Source: Leptospira terpstrae serovar Hualin str. LT 11-33 = ATCC 700639
Lineage (GTDB): Bacteria; Spirochaetota; Leptospiria; Leptospirales; Leptospiraceae
NCBI RefSeq assembly: GCF_000332495.1
Contig: NZ_AOGW02000018.1
Coordinates: 188,501-252,500, forward strand
Length of the DNA stretch: 64,000 nt
Reading direction: 5' to 3'
Part shown: in pieces, positions 18,330 through 27,287 of the stretch
How positions within the stretch are numbered: the first letter of the stretch is position 1
Layout: the number at the start of each line of letters is the position of its first letter
Position numbers and translations under genes: made by a program
The notes under the pieces: model-generated
Databases searched by the model: none
The model's input: only the letters and a program-made list of their open reading frames with translations
What the model was told of the DNA's origin: nothing

Positions 18330-19073
18330 GTGTCCCAAACCCCGGAGTTTATCGTCCGGTGGCAGAACCAGGACGGAGGATTGACAGAAGGACCGCTAAC
18401 GGTTCTATGGTCTCTGATTGATAGTTATAAGGTGGATATTTTTGAAGTCTCCCTTTCGCGTATCACATCCGATTTCATTCAATTTTTGAGAACGAGTCAG
18501 TCTTTGTCGATTGAACTTACATCTGAGTTTGCCGTGATGGCAGCTCATTTGGTATATTTAAAATCAAAAGCATTATTGCCTGACCCTGGTTTTGAGGAAG
18601 AGGATTATGATCCTCCACTCCCGAAAGAACTAGTCGATAAACTATTAGAACACAAAAAATTCCAAATAGCCGGACAACGTTTGGCGGAACTGGACCGGTT
18701 GACCGCAGGTATGTTTACCCGGGAAACCAACCAAGTGTTGGATGAAACGGAAGTTTGGTTGGACGTAAGTCTTGTGGATCTTATCTCTGCGTTTAATTCC
18801 ATTTTGGAACAGGAAAGTTCCAATGAGGTAGAAGATCTTTTACCCATCTACGAGGGTGTGGCCCAATACTCCGTAGAAGACAAAATGGCATATTTGCAAA
18901 ATCTCTTAGAAAAAACCGGAGAAATCCATTTTATGGATTTGTTTGAAACAGAAAAACCGGAAAAAAAAGAAATCGTCGCTGCCTTCCTTGCCGTATTAGA
19001 AGTTGTTAAAATCCGAGTTTGCAAAGTTCTCCAACATGCAGTTTTCGGTGAAATCAAAATAGTCAAGGTTTAG
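18330..19073 (+). CDS. scpA: Segregation and condensation protein A
   Basis: 247 residues, kleisin subunit of the SMC-ScpAB condensin. N-terminal GPLTVLWSLIDSYKVDIFEV and the helical AAHLVYLKSKALLPD match ScpA; the C-terminal winged helix (VAAFLAVLEVVKIRVC) contacts the SMC head. Start is GTG 18330. Directly followed by scpB, its usual partner. Confidence 0.95.
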   Translation: MSQTPEFIVRWQNQDGGLTEGPLTVLWSLIDSYKVDIFEVSLSRITSDFIQFLRTSQSLSIELTSEFAVMAAHLVYLKSKALLPDPGFEEEDYDPPLPKELVDKLLEHKKFQIAGQRLAELDRLTAGMFTRETNQVLDETEVWLDVSLVDLISAFNSILEQESSNEVEDLLPIYEGVAQYSVEDKMAYLQNLLEKTGEIHFMDLFETEKPEKKEIVAAFLAVLEVVKIRVCKVLQHAVFGEIKIVKV

Positions 19074-19079
19074 ATCAAT

Positions 19080-19709
19080 TTGGAAGAAAGAACTTATACT
19101 AAGGGCCTTCTTGAGGCGCTTCTCTTTTTGTCTTCGGATCCGATCAAATTGTCTGCACTTGCCAAGTCCGCCGGGATCGAAAAAACAGAAGCCCGAGAAC
19201 TCCTAGACGAACTCATTCTCGATTACCAAGAAAAAGAAGGTGGTTTTTTACTTAGAGAAATCGCTGGTGGATACCAATTCATTACCAACCAAAAATACAG
19301 CGAAATACTCGCCCATATCTTTAAAGATAAAAAAAGAGAAACCCTCTCTCGGGGAACTTTGGACACTCTGGCAATCATTGCCTACAAACAACCCATCACT
19401 TTAACAGAACTAGATGAAATTCGCGGTGTGTCTTCCAGGGCTATGGTGGCAAGCCTTATGTCTAAAAAACTAGTGAAAGCTGTGGGACAAAAAGAAGTTC
19501 CAGGAAGACCCACGTTGTATGGCACTACTAACGAATTTTTGTTACACTTTGGCCTAAGTAAACTCACAGACCTTCCAACTCCTGTGGAAGTAAAGGAACT
19601 GAAGTTCGAAGAATTTTCTCCCGAATCCATTATTGTTACCGATGAAACGGAAATGAATCCTGATTTTGATTTGAGCACACTGCCAGACGAATTACAAGAA
19701 GAGGCCTAA
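19080..19709 (+). CDS. scpB: Segregation and condensation protein B
   Basis: 209 residues, two winged-helix domains: LLEALLFLSSDPIKLSALAK and LSRGTLDTLAIIAYKQPIT, EIRGVSSRAMVASLMSKKLV, GRPTLYGTTNEFLLHFGL. Pairs with ScpA in the condensin complex. Start TTG 19080; the stop touches the pheA ATG. Confidence 0.95.
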   Translation: MEERTYTKGLLEALLFLSSDPIKLSALAKSAGIEKTEARELLDELILDYQEKEGGFLLREIAGGYQFITNQKYSEILAHIFKDKKRETLSRGTLDTLAIIAYKQPITLTELDEIRGVSSRAMVASLMSKKLVKAVGQKEVPGRPTLYGTTNEFLLHFGLSKLTDLPTPVEVKELKFEEFSPESIIVTDETEMNPDFDLSTLPDELQEEA

Positions 19710-20801
19710 ATGAGTAGTGCAGAAGAAGAATTAAAAAAACTCCGTGCCGGCATTGATTCATTAGATATAGAAATTATTGGGCTGATTCAAAAACGTGCAG
19801 GTTTTGCACAAGAAATTGGTCGTGTCAAAAAAGAATCTGGTGGTCCGATCTACCGACCCGATCGTGAAAAAGATGTATATGAAAAGGTAACTAAGTTATC
19901 TGGTGGGCCACTCCCGGCTTCTGTGATCCGTGCGATTTACCGGGAGATGATGTCTGGAACCATTGCCTTAGAACACCCGTTAAAGATTGGATTTTTGGGT
20001 CCTGAGGGAAGTTTTTCTCATTCTGCTATGCGTTCAAAATTTGGAACCTCCATTGATGCTGCCCCACAAACATCCATCCCGGATGTTTTCCGAATGGTAG
20101 AAGAGGGGAAGTTAGATTATGGAGTGGTTCCTGTTGAGAATTCTACTGAAGGACAAGTAAGTTCTACTCTAGATATGTTTTTAGAAACAGATCTTATCGT
20201 TTATTCAGAGTTATACCAAAGGATTTCATTTTCATTGTTAGGATTTGAAACTGATCTTGCTGCCGTTAAAAAAATCTATGGAATTCGGATCGGGAATGAA
20301 CAATGCCGTAATTGGATTTCCGCAAACCTTCCCAATGCAGAAGTAGTCGATACATCTTCCACGGCCATGGCGGCAAAGTTAGTTTCTGAAAGAAAAGACG
20401 GGCTTGCGATTGCTTCAAAAATCGCTGGTGAAATTTATAATTTAAATGTGATTGCAGAAGGGATCGAAGATTATTCGGGTAACACCACAAGGTTTTTGGT
20501 CATTGGAAAAACGGAATCTGCAAAAACCAAAGAAGATAAAACATCCATTGTATTTTCTATTCCAAACCAAACGGGTTCATTATTTGCGATTTTAAAAACA
20601 TTCAATGATGTATCGGTCAACCTTACCAAAATTGAATCTAGACCTTTGAAACGGAACTTATGGGAATACCATTTTTTCGTAGATTTTATAGGCCATAAAG
20701 AAGATCCAAAAATTGCAGAACTTCTCCAAAAAGTAAAATCACAATGTACATTATTTAAACTTCTCGGTTCGTATCCAACAGCTGGATCCTTTCCCACATG
20801 A
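19710..20801 (+). CDS. pheA: Bifunctional chorismate mutase/prephenate dehydratase
   Basis: 363 residues. AroQ chorismate mutase (about 1-90: RAGIDSLDIEIIGLIQKRA), prephenate dehydratase (about 95-275: GFLGPEGSFSHSA, VENSTEGQVSSTLDMF, GNTTRFLVIG) and ACT regulatory domain (about 285-355: SLFAILKTFNDVSVNLTKIE, SRPL, WEYHFFVDF). Makes phenylpyruvate for Phe synthesis, with the ACT domain expected to give Phe feedback. Its stop overlaps the tyrA ATG. Confidence 0.96.
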   Translation: MSSAEEELKKLRAGIDSLDIEIIGLIQKRAGFAQEIGRVKKESGGPIYRPDREKDVYEKVTKLSGGPLPASVIRAIYREMMSGTIALEHPLKIGFLGPEGSFSHSAMRSKFGTSIDAAPQTSIPDVFRMVEEGKLDYGVVPVENSTEGQVSSTLDMFLETDLIVYSELYQRISFSLLGFETDLAAVKKIYGIRIGNEQCRNWISANLPNAEVVDTSSTAMAAKLVSERKDGLAIASKIAGEIYNLNVIAEGIEDYSGNTTRFLVIGKTESAKTKEDKTSIVFSIPNQTGSLFAILKTFNDVSVNLTKIESRPLKRNLWEYHFFVDFIGHKEDPKIAELLQKVKSQCTLFKLLGSYPTAGSFPT

Positions 20802-21691
20802 ACCTCTCAAAAGTTTTGATTTATGGCATGGGGCTTATGGGTGGCTCGCTTGCTCTTTCATTACGTAAAAAATTTCCAAACGTTGCCATTTCTGCTGTAG
20901 TTCGTTCCGAAAAAAGTAAAACAATAATTAGGTCCAAAGGATTAACAAACGAAGTTTATTTACAATCCGAGTTTTTGTCACCCAATTGGTCTAGCTATGA
21001 TTTGGTGGTATTTAGTACACCTGTAGAATCAATACTAAAAATCATTCCTAGTTTGCCTAAGTCAGGGGATACCATTTTTATAGATTTGGGATCTACTAAG
21101 GAGACCATAGTTTCTGCGGTTGAGAACTTTTACGGTGATAAAACCCACAATTATATTTCAACACACCCTATGTGCGGATCGGAACAAGCAGGCCCTGAGG
21201 CAGCGGTCGCAGATCTTTATGTAGATAAACTTTGTATTCTAACAAAACCCAAATCTGCATCTAACGCAAGTTTGGAGTGGGTACGTTTGTTTTGGGAATC
21301 CATTGGTTCTTGGACAATGGAGATGGATTCGAAATCTCATGATGAAACTTTGGCAAATTTATCCCATCTTCCTCATGTGATCTCAACGATTCTTGTGAAT
21401 GTGGCGGGTTCCAATGCCACAACCATGAAAGAGGTAATGGGAATTTCAAGACCGATCACTGGTGGAGGGTTTCGAGATATGTCTAGGATTGCTGGATCCA
21501 ATCCCGATATGTGGATTTCCATTTTCAAAGAGAATCAAAGTTTTTTACGTAAATCGATCGATGATTTCATCCAACAGCTAACTGCCTTTCGAGATTTGTT
21601 CAGTTCTGGTCTTCCCATTGACGAAGACAAAATGCGGAAAATTTGGGAATTGGCTGAGGAAACTAAAGAACAGATTCGAAAGTCAAAATGA
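20798..21691 (+). CDS. tyrA: Prephenate dehydrogenase
   Basis: 297 residues. Rossmann start YGMGLMGGSLALSL, then HPMCGSEQAGPEAA, LSHLPHVIS and GGGFRDMSRIAGSNPDMW, all conserved in TyrA. Converts prephenate to 4-hydroxyphenylpyruvate for Tyr synthesis. No ACT domain. Overlaps pheA and the next gene by 4 nt each (ATGA). Confidence 0.95.
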   Translation: MNLSKVLIYGMGLMGGSLALSLRKKFPNVAISAVVRSEKSKTIIRSKGLTNEVYLQSEFLSPNWSSYDLVVFSTPVESILKIIPSLPKSGDTIFIDLGSTKETIVSAVENFYGDKTHNYISTHPMCGSEQAGPEAAVADLYVDKLCILTKPKSASNASLEWVRLFWESIGSWTMEMDSKSHDETLANLSHLPHVISTILVNVAGSNATTMKEVMGISRPITGGGFRDMSRIAGSNPDMWISIFKENQSFLRKSIDDFIQQLTAFRDLFSSGLPIDEDKMRKIWELAEETKEQIRKSK

Positions 21692-22845
21692 AATTTTTAA
21701 AAAATATATTTAAGTTAAGCGGATGTAAGGCGGCAATTCTTACAAACCAAAGTGCTTTTGGTTTTCACGGAAAATACCACTTCCAAACCTATGCGGAAAT
21801 TTTTGATCTAAAAACTATATTTTTACCGGAACATGGACTCTTTGCTGAGTTACAAGACCAGGTTAGCGGAGATGAACTGCAATACCTATTCGGGGGTATG
21901 CAGATTGTAAATCTCTATGGAAAAGAAGAAAAAAGTCTAGTTCCACCCCGAAGTTCATTAACCAACGTTGATGTAGTGATTATTGATATTAAAGATGTAG
22001 GCTCTCGATATTATACTTTTCTAACTACCGCTTATTATATCTTAGGTGAGCTCTCTCGGCTAAAAAAAGAAACGGGTAAGGCCCCTCTTTTTTTGGTGGT
22101 GGATTCCCCAAATCCTATTGGTAAAAAAATTGAAGGCACTCCTTTACAAAAAGAATTTGAGTCTTTTGTTGGAGTCACATCCGTCTTACATAGACATGGA
22201 CTCACTCCTGGGGGACTATTATCATATTATAATGAAACGTTTGAGTTGAAAGTGGATGTCGTGGTAGTTCCTGTGGGCGTGATTCATCCAAAATCATTTT
22301 CTAATTTGGAATGGGTTCCACCTTCTCCTAACATTCCGACACAAAACACCTGCTTGGTGTATCCAGGGATGTGTTTATTAGAAGGAACAAACCTATCCGA
22401 AGGACGTGGAACTACCAAACCTTTTGAAACCTTCGGAGCACCGTATCTTGTAGGGAAACCAAAAGAAGAATTGGACAAACGAATGTTGTCTCACCAACTG
22501 GAAACCTTCCGATTGCGAAACTTACGTTTTTTACCCACCTTTCATAAATATGCAAATAAGATTTGTGAAGGATACCAGTTGATGGTATTAAAACCAAAAC
22601 AATTCCATTCCCTGTATTTTGTTTTATTTTTTTTGAAACAACTGGCGGATTTATTTCCCAATGAATTCGAATATTTGAAAGGAGTGTATGAGTTCCGTTC
22701 TGACAGGCCGGCCATAGAACTTCTCGCGGGAGATGCTACACTATTAGACTATTTGAACGGAAAACTCACTGATTCTGACCTGGAAATCTATTTGAAAGAA
22801 TCAGAAAATCGTTGGGCAAAAGCCATAAAACCGTTTCGTTACTAA
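21688..22845 (+). CDS. NamZ-like exo-beta-N-acetylmuramidase family protein (DUF1343)
   Basis: 385 residues. Motifs ILTNQSAFGFHG, EHGLFAE, SLYG-like NLYGKE, VVIIDIKDVGSRYYTFLTT, DSPNPIG and EGTNLSEGRGTTKPFETFGAPY match the NamZ/DUF1343 family, which releases terminal MurNAc from muropeptides. Unlike the secreted Bacillus enzyme there is no signal peptide, so a cytoplasmic role in cell-wall recycling is more likely. Overlaps tyrA by 4 nt and ends the long plus-strand run. Confidence 0.85.
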   Translation: MKFLKNIFKLSGCKAAILTNQSAFGFHGKYHFQTYAEIFDLKTIFLPEHGLFAELQDQVSGDELQYLFGGMQIVNLYGKEEKSLVPPRSSLTNVDVVIIDIKDVGSRYYTFLTTAYYILGELSRLKKETGKAPLFLVVDSPNPIGKKIEGTPLQKEFESFVGVTSVLHRHGLTPGGLLSYYNETFELKVDVVVVPVGVIHPKSFSNLEWVPPSPNIPTQNTCLVYPGMCLLEGTNLSEGRGTTKPFETFGAPYLVGKPKEELDKRMLSHQLETFRLRNLRFLPTFHKYANKICEGYQLMVLKPKQFHSLYFVLFFLKQLADLFPNEFEYLKGVYEFRSDRPAIELLAGDATLLDYLNGKLTDSDLEIYLKESENRWAKAIKPFRY

Positions 22846-22864
22846 TTTTTTTAACAAAATGGTG

Positions 22865-22893
22865 TTGCAGACCGACTAAAGCGTAGGTATACA
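22865..22893 (+). promoter_or_regulatory. Candidate sigma70 promoter for lemA, leaderless geometry
   Basis: TTGCAG (22865-22870), a 17-nt spacer and TATACA (22888-22893). The predicted transcription start, about 7 nt downstream, coincides with the ATG at 22900, and no Shine-Dalgarno sequence exists between the -10 box and the ATG. This predicts a leaderless mRNA. Inferred from box match only. Confidence 0.5.
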
Positions 22894-22899
22894 ATCACC

Positions 22900-23490
22900 A
22901 TGACAAGAATGTTTCGAACCGTTTTTCTAGTTTCCCTTATGGCAACACTGCTTACCAACTGTGGTTACAACCGTATCCAAGAGTTGGATGAAGAAGTCAC
23001 TGCTTCTTGGGCGGAAGTTCTCAACCAATACAAACGAAGAGCAGATTTAGTTCCCAATTTGGTCTCTGCAGTCAAAGGATTTGCAAACCAAGAAAAAGAT
23101 ATTATGAAAGGGATTGCCGATGCGAGAGCCAGAATTGGTTCTATCCAAGCAACTCCGGAGCTGGTAAACAATCCAGAAAGTTTAAAACAATTTGACCAAG
23201 CGCAAGGTCAGTTGGGATCCGCATTGTCTAGACTCCTTATGATCCAAGAAAACTATCCGCAATTAAAATCAGACCAACACTTTTCTGATTTGATGGCACA
23301 GTTAGAAGGAACAGAAAATAGAATCACTGTTGCTAGAAATCGATTTATCAAATCAACAAAAGAGTATAATGTTTATATTCGTCAGTTCCCTGCGGTTCTT
23401 ACTGCCAAAGCCTTTGGTTATGATGCTAAAGCAACTTTTACAGTAGAAGATCAAAAAACGATAGAGAATGCTCCAAAAGTAGAATTCTAA
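22900..23490 (+). CDS. lemA: LemA-family lipoprotein
   Basis: 196 residues. Signal peptide with lipobox LLTNC (Cys21), then the LemA four-helix pattern: LDEEVTASWAEVLNQYKRRADLVPNLV, FANQEKDIMKGIADARA, RLLMIQENYPQLKSDQHF, ENRITVARNRFIKSTKEYN. LemA proteins are membrane-anchored and of unclear role, often beside peptidase or TPM-domain genes, which are absent here. It stands alone, with its own promoter and a terminator downstream. Confidence 0.92.
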   Translation: MTRMFRTVFLVSLMATLLTNCGYNRIQELDEEVTASWAEVLNQYKRRADLVPNLVSAVKGFANQEKDIMKGIADARARIGSIQATPELVNNPESLKQFDQAQGQLGSALSRLLMIQENYPQLKSDQHFSDLMAQLEGTENRITVARNRFIKSTKEYNVYIRQFPAVLTAKAFGYDAKATFTVEDQKTIENAPKVEF

Positions 23491-23595
23491 ATAGAAAACA
23501 ATTTGAGTATTTTTTTATTTAGAATGCAATACAAACTTGATTCCATTTGTTAATCAAATTTAGAATTGCGATCGATCGTTTCTGAATCTGGAACC

Positions 23596-23621
23596 AAAGC
23601 CGGCAAATTGCCGGCTTTTTT
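23596..23621 (+). terminator. Rho-independent terminator after lemA
   Basis: AAAGCCGGC-AAATT-GCCGGCTTT stem-loop followed by a T-run (23616-23621). It serves plus-strand transcription from lemA. It also lies just past the MBOAT stop on the opposite strand, but the T-run on that side is only three bases. Confidence 0.9.
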
Positions 23622-23623
23622 GT

Positions 23624-25054
23624 TTAGAATTGAAAGTAGAGAAATGGACTCGAAACTGTAACACTATAAATGATAAAGGAAGTGATGTACAGTAAAATGC
23701 AGGTGGGAATGAGAAAGTAGAGATTGTCTGTGATAAAGGCAAACCTGTCTTCCTTTCTGTCTTGGAGGATATCTACTAAAAACAAAAATCCAACGAGAAC
23801 CACCAAACTAACACTCATTTGTGGAAAAATTCCACTCGCTCCCGTGAAGGCACGTTCTAACATAATTTTGGTGATGCCCATTCCTGTCGGAACTTCTGGT
23901 GTGGCCTTGGCACGAAAGAAAAAACAAGACAAAACAAAAACACCCACAGGATAGACTGGTTGGATAGAGCGCGGAACTCGGTTCCAGGCCTTACGCATGG
24001 TTTCAAATTTGAATACAAATTTTTCTACTACCATCATCGTCGAGTGAAGGGTTCCCCAAAAAACAAAAGTCCAATCGGCACCATGCCAAATTCCGGAAAC
24101 AAAGGTAGTGAGAAAGAGATTCACATAGGCCATAATTTCTCCTCTTCTGTTCCCACCAAGAGTGATGTATACATAGTCTCGTAACCAAGAACTAAAAGAA
24201 ATATGCCAACGCCTCCAAAGTTCACTGAGAGTTCCTGATAAAAACGGCCTGTCAAAGTTTTTCGGAATGTGGAAACCAAGGATTCTTGCAGTTCCAATGG
24301 CAATGTCAGAATACCCAGAAAAATCACAATAAATCTGCACTGCAAAGAGAAAGGCTGCTATCCACATGGCAATCCAATTGTATTCGGTAGGGTTCGCATA
24401 CATAGGATCGATGACGTAAGATACGGGATCGGCAATGAAGGTCTTTTTAAAGATTCCCCAAAATAACTGTTTTAACCCTTGTTTGAGGTTTTCTTTTGTG
24501 AAGTCTTTAGAATCTAAAAATTGGTGGAGGACGTCACTGGCACGTAAAATGGGACCTGCAACCAGTTGGGGAAAAAAAGCAAGGAAGAGTCCGAAATGGA
24601 ATATGGATTTGGCTCTTTCCACCACACCTTTATAAACATCCACAGCATAGGATACTGCTTGTAAGGTGAAAAAACTAATCCCCATGGGTAGTAGGATTCC
24701 CGACTTTTGTACAAATTCTGGATCACAAGGAGTGAGGGAAAAAGTTTGGTTCCAAACTGTAATGGAAAAATCCAAATACTTAAAAACAAAAAGTAAACTT
24801 AAATTGCTCCAAACGGCAACATTCAACCAAAAGAGTTTTTTTGCTTTTGAAGAAGTAAACTCCATATAGTCAACGGATAGTTTTGTGATCACAAAAGAAA
24901 AAACTAAAAGGATGAGAAATGGAATCCTGAAAATTGCATAAAAATACAAACTAACAATGAATAACCAGAGTCCCTGGAATCGTTTGGGGATTAGGAAATA
25001 AACAAGGATGACAACAGGTGCAAATAACAAATAGTGAACGGAATTAAAAAGCAT
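23624..25054 (-). CDS. MBOAT-family O-acyltransferase (AlgI-like)
   Basis: 476 residues, about ten membrane segments. MBOAT hallmarks: PMGISFFTLQAVSYAVDVY, QLVAGPILR, IYCDFSGYSDIAIG, LWRRWHISFSSWLRDYVYI (His284) and SGIWHGADWTF with the active-site His324. Proteins of this AlgI/DltB group move acyl groups across the membrane onto polysaccharides or teichoic acids. It lies 1 nt after an SGNH-fold gene, the usual two-protein arrangement (AlgI with AlgJ/AlgX, DltB with DltD). Target glycan unknown. Confidence 0.93.
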   Translation of the reverse strand: MLFNSVHYLLFAPVVILVYFLIPKRFQGLWLFIVSLYFYAIFRIPFLILLVFSFVITKLSVDYMEFTSSKAKKLFWLNVAVWSNLSLLFVFKYLDFSITVWNQTFSLTPCDPEFVQKSGILLPMGISFFTLQAVSYAVDVYKGVVERAKSIFHFGLFLAFFPQLVAGPILRASDVLHQFLDSKDFTKENLKQGLKQLFWGIFKKTFIADPVSYVIDPMYANPTEYNWIAMWIAAFLFAVQIYCDFSGYSDIAIGTARILGFHIPKNFDRPFLSGTLSELWRRWHISFSSWLRDYVYITLGGNRRGEIMAYVNLFLTTFVSGIWHGADWTFVFWGTLHSTMMVVEKFVFKFETMRKAWNRVPRSIQPVYPVGVFVLSCFFFRAKATPEVPTGMGITKIMLERAFTGASGIFPQMSVSLVVLVGFLFLVDILQDRKEDRFAFITDNLYFLIPTCILLYITSFIIYSVTVSSPFLYFQF

Positions 25055-25055
25055 T

Positions 25056-26294
25056 TTATTTTATTTCCTTTAAGGCATGACGAATTGATTCAGCAGCCCA
25101 TAAATTTCCTAATTGTGTTAGGTGGCCATCACCAGGAATGTAATAATCTTGGATTCCTGCCTTTTTTGTTTTTCCATGATAAGTAAATTCACGTCCGCAC
25201 ATTTTGTCCGTGTAAGGCAGGATATCGAGTGTTTTGACACCTTTTTTTTCCAGATACAATTTGGCCCTGAGGGCATAGGTTCCGAGAGCATTGAATTTTC
25301 CCATTTGTCTACAATACACTTCTTCGATTTGCATGGGAAGGATGACAGGAACAAACCGGTAACCTTTCTCTTGGGAAAGCTGAATCATCAAATCATAAGC
25401 TCTTGTTGTTGTTTCTGGTAATGGTTCGAGGGCACTCGGGTCAATCGGTGTATCCGAACAAACTACGTTTAAATTTTGTAAAGGTGTCGGGCAAACGAAT
25501 GTTACAGAGTCTTCACATTTTTGTTGTTTGACGGGAAGAAAAAAAGTTTCTCTTAAATAAACTAAAGGAGAAGTTGTAAGTTGTTCTGTATCTGCAGAAA
25601 CTAAATATTTGGATTGTGCAACTTTCACTTTCGTTTGCTCAAAAGCGAGCTTCAACGCTTGTAAAAGATAAGAGATTCGAGTGAGCTCAAATTGAATGCG
25701 GAAGTTTTGTTTCCAAACAGGATCATTTTCGTGAAGTGCATCGTTTTCATCATCAGGAAGGATCCCTTGAGCGCGAAGTTCTTCGGGCATTGTAAAGTCA
25801 TTAGGAGAGATAAAAAATAGAACCGTTTGGATGTTGTCAATTTTAGTAGACATGTCTTTCAGGCGTTTGAATGACCCAAGAGATCCATAGGCATCCACTC
25901 CTAAATTGAGACTTTGGTAAACCATTCCATTTTCTTCGAACCCACCGAGCCTAGAACAAAATGTATCTTCATCAGAAACTCCAAATCCCATAACCAAACT
26001 ATCACCGAGACAAAGGAGTTTTGGTTTACCTGGCACAGGTTCTTCAAGACCCCGAAGGCCGAGTGAATTGGTCGTGAATTGGCCCTGCCATAAGTCTGCA
26101 TAATGACGAACAAAACGGCTTTCATTCGGTTCTAAGGCCACTCCGTATTCAGGATGGTAAGCGTGCAGGAGTTTGACATCGCGGTAGTAACGTAAAGCAG
26201 GTGGATTGGAAAGACGTAAAATCAATTCCAAAGACAGCAACACGAACGGGAAAAATAGGACAATGGCTCCCCATCGTTTCCAGTTTTGAATCAT
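25056..26294 (-). CDS. Membrane-anchored SGNH hydrolase-like protein, MBOAT partner
   Basis: 412 residues. One N-terminal membrane segment (about 10-27), then an extracytoplasmic SGNH fold: LCLGDSLVMGFGV (nucleophile Ser99), FFISPNDFTMP (Asn block), and near the C-terminus GDGHLTQLG with the Asp-x-x-His-type dyad. Likely the acyl-transferring or esterase partner of the adjacent MBOAT protein. ATG at 26294; ends 1 nt before the MBOAT start. Confidence 0.85.
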   Translation of the reverse strand: MIQNWKRWGAIVLFFPFVLLSLELILRLSNPPALRYYRDVKLLHAYHPEYGVALEPNESRFVRHYADLWQGQFTTNSLGLRGLEEPVPGKPKLLCLGDSLVMGFGVSDEDTFCSRLGGFEENGMVYQSLNLGVDAYGSLGSFKRLKDMSTKIDNIQTVLFFISPNDFTMPEELRAQGILPDDENDALHENDPVWKQNFRIQFELTRISYLLQALKLAFEQTKVKVAQSKYLVSADTEQLTTSPLVYLRETFFLPVKQQKCEDSVTFVCPTPLQNLNVVCSDTPIDPSALEPLPETTTRAYDLMIQLSQEKGYRFVPVILPMQIEEVYCRQMGKFNALGTYALRAKLYLEKKGVKTLDILPYTDKMCGREFTYHGKTKKAGIQDYYIPGDGHLTQLGNLWAAESIRHALKEIK

Positions 26295-26336
26295 ATCCCT
26301 CTAAACTTTAGAATTCAAGCTGGGAATCAAGCATTT

Positions 26337-27287
26337 CTAAGGCAAATTTAGAAAGTGCATAGCAATGGCATCGGCAAAAAGTTCTGCTAAGGCTGGGCCT
26401 GGATGGCCATCGTTCGGAATATAAACTTGTTTTTGTTCTTTATACAAACCTTCTGTCTTATTCCGGAGGTCGATCACTTTCACGCCATGTTCCAAAAAGA
26501 AATCTTTTGCCATTTCGTAATTAGGATCCCTAGTATCAGGGGTTCCCATTCTAGACATCCCCCAACTAAAAAGGACAGAAATTTTACCATGAGGAATCGA
26601 CGGATCAGCAAAAAAATTTTTTAGGTTCTTATAGGTTACGTGATTTTTAGAATAGAGGATTGGATCACCGTACGAAGTGTACACATTTGTGGGAGGAGAG
26701 GGAAGAAGTCTACGGTAAAGAAAGGAATATCTTGAGAGAAGGTAATGGATTGGATAAACAAAACGTTTTAGGCCAGTTTTTTCTACTGTATCATCGATGA
26801 AATCGGAAGGATTCCAAATCCAATAGATTTGTTTGGGTTGGTCTTCATTTTTTGTCGATGCGAGTGTCTCTTTTAAAAGTTTTAATATTCCATTGGTTCC
26901 AATGGCATCTACTGCAATGACTCGGGTCTCTAACTTGTATTTTGCTTCCAGATAATGAGCAGGTGTTTCCTTCGATGGCAAACCATAACCCATGGCCATA
27001 GAATCACCGAGTAACCAAAGATCGGTGGTTAATTCTTTGTTAGAAAGGATTCTTTCTCCTAACGCATTGGTTTGGATATCCCAAGTTTTTCCATCTTTAC
27101 GGGTAAACCTGTCGTTTACATTCGGACACAGACGAATTTCAGAAAGTCCAGACAAACAATGGATTTTTTTATAACGAATTTCTTCAGCGTCAGTTTTAGA
27201 TTGAAACCTGAATGCCACCTCTCCCAGTAATAAAACTAGGAGAGAGGGGAGAAAAATCGAAAGAGAAATTTTATAGAATTTTTTCAA
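26337..27287 (-). CDS. Second SGNH hydrolase-like exported protein
   Basis: From TTG 27287 the protein is 316 residues, beginning MKKFYKISLSIFLPSLLVLLL, a good signal anchor; a TTG at 27317 would add 10 residues and increase the overlap with the upstream gene to 47 nt. SGNH motifs are WLLGDSMAMGYGL, WIWNPSDF and PNDGHPGPALAEL. It looks like a paralogue of the 25056-26294 product. Two SGNH proteins beside one MBOAT suggest either two acceptor steps or a transferase plus an esterase. Confidence 0.8.
   Translation of the reverse strand: MKKFYKISLSIFLPSLLVLLLGEVAFRFQSKTDAEEIRYKKIHCLSGLSEIRLCPNVNDRFTRKDGKTWDIQTNALGERILSNKELTTDLWLLGDSMAMGYGLPSKETPAHYLEAKYKLETRVIAVDAIGTNGILKLLKETLASTKNEDQPKQIYWIWNPSDFIDDTVEKTGLKRFVYPIHYLLSRYSFLYRRLLPSPPTNVYTSYGDPILYSKNHVTYKNLKNFFADPSIPHGKISVLFSWGMSRMGTPDTRDPNYEMAKDFFLEHGVKVIDLRNKTEGLYKEQKQVYIPNDGHPGPALAELFADAIAMHFLNLP

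Noticed and set aside
23538..23577. Small palindromes TTGATT...AATCAA and CGATCGATCG after lemA as terminator
   Set aside because: No T-run; the GC-rich hairpin at 23596 is the better terminator.
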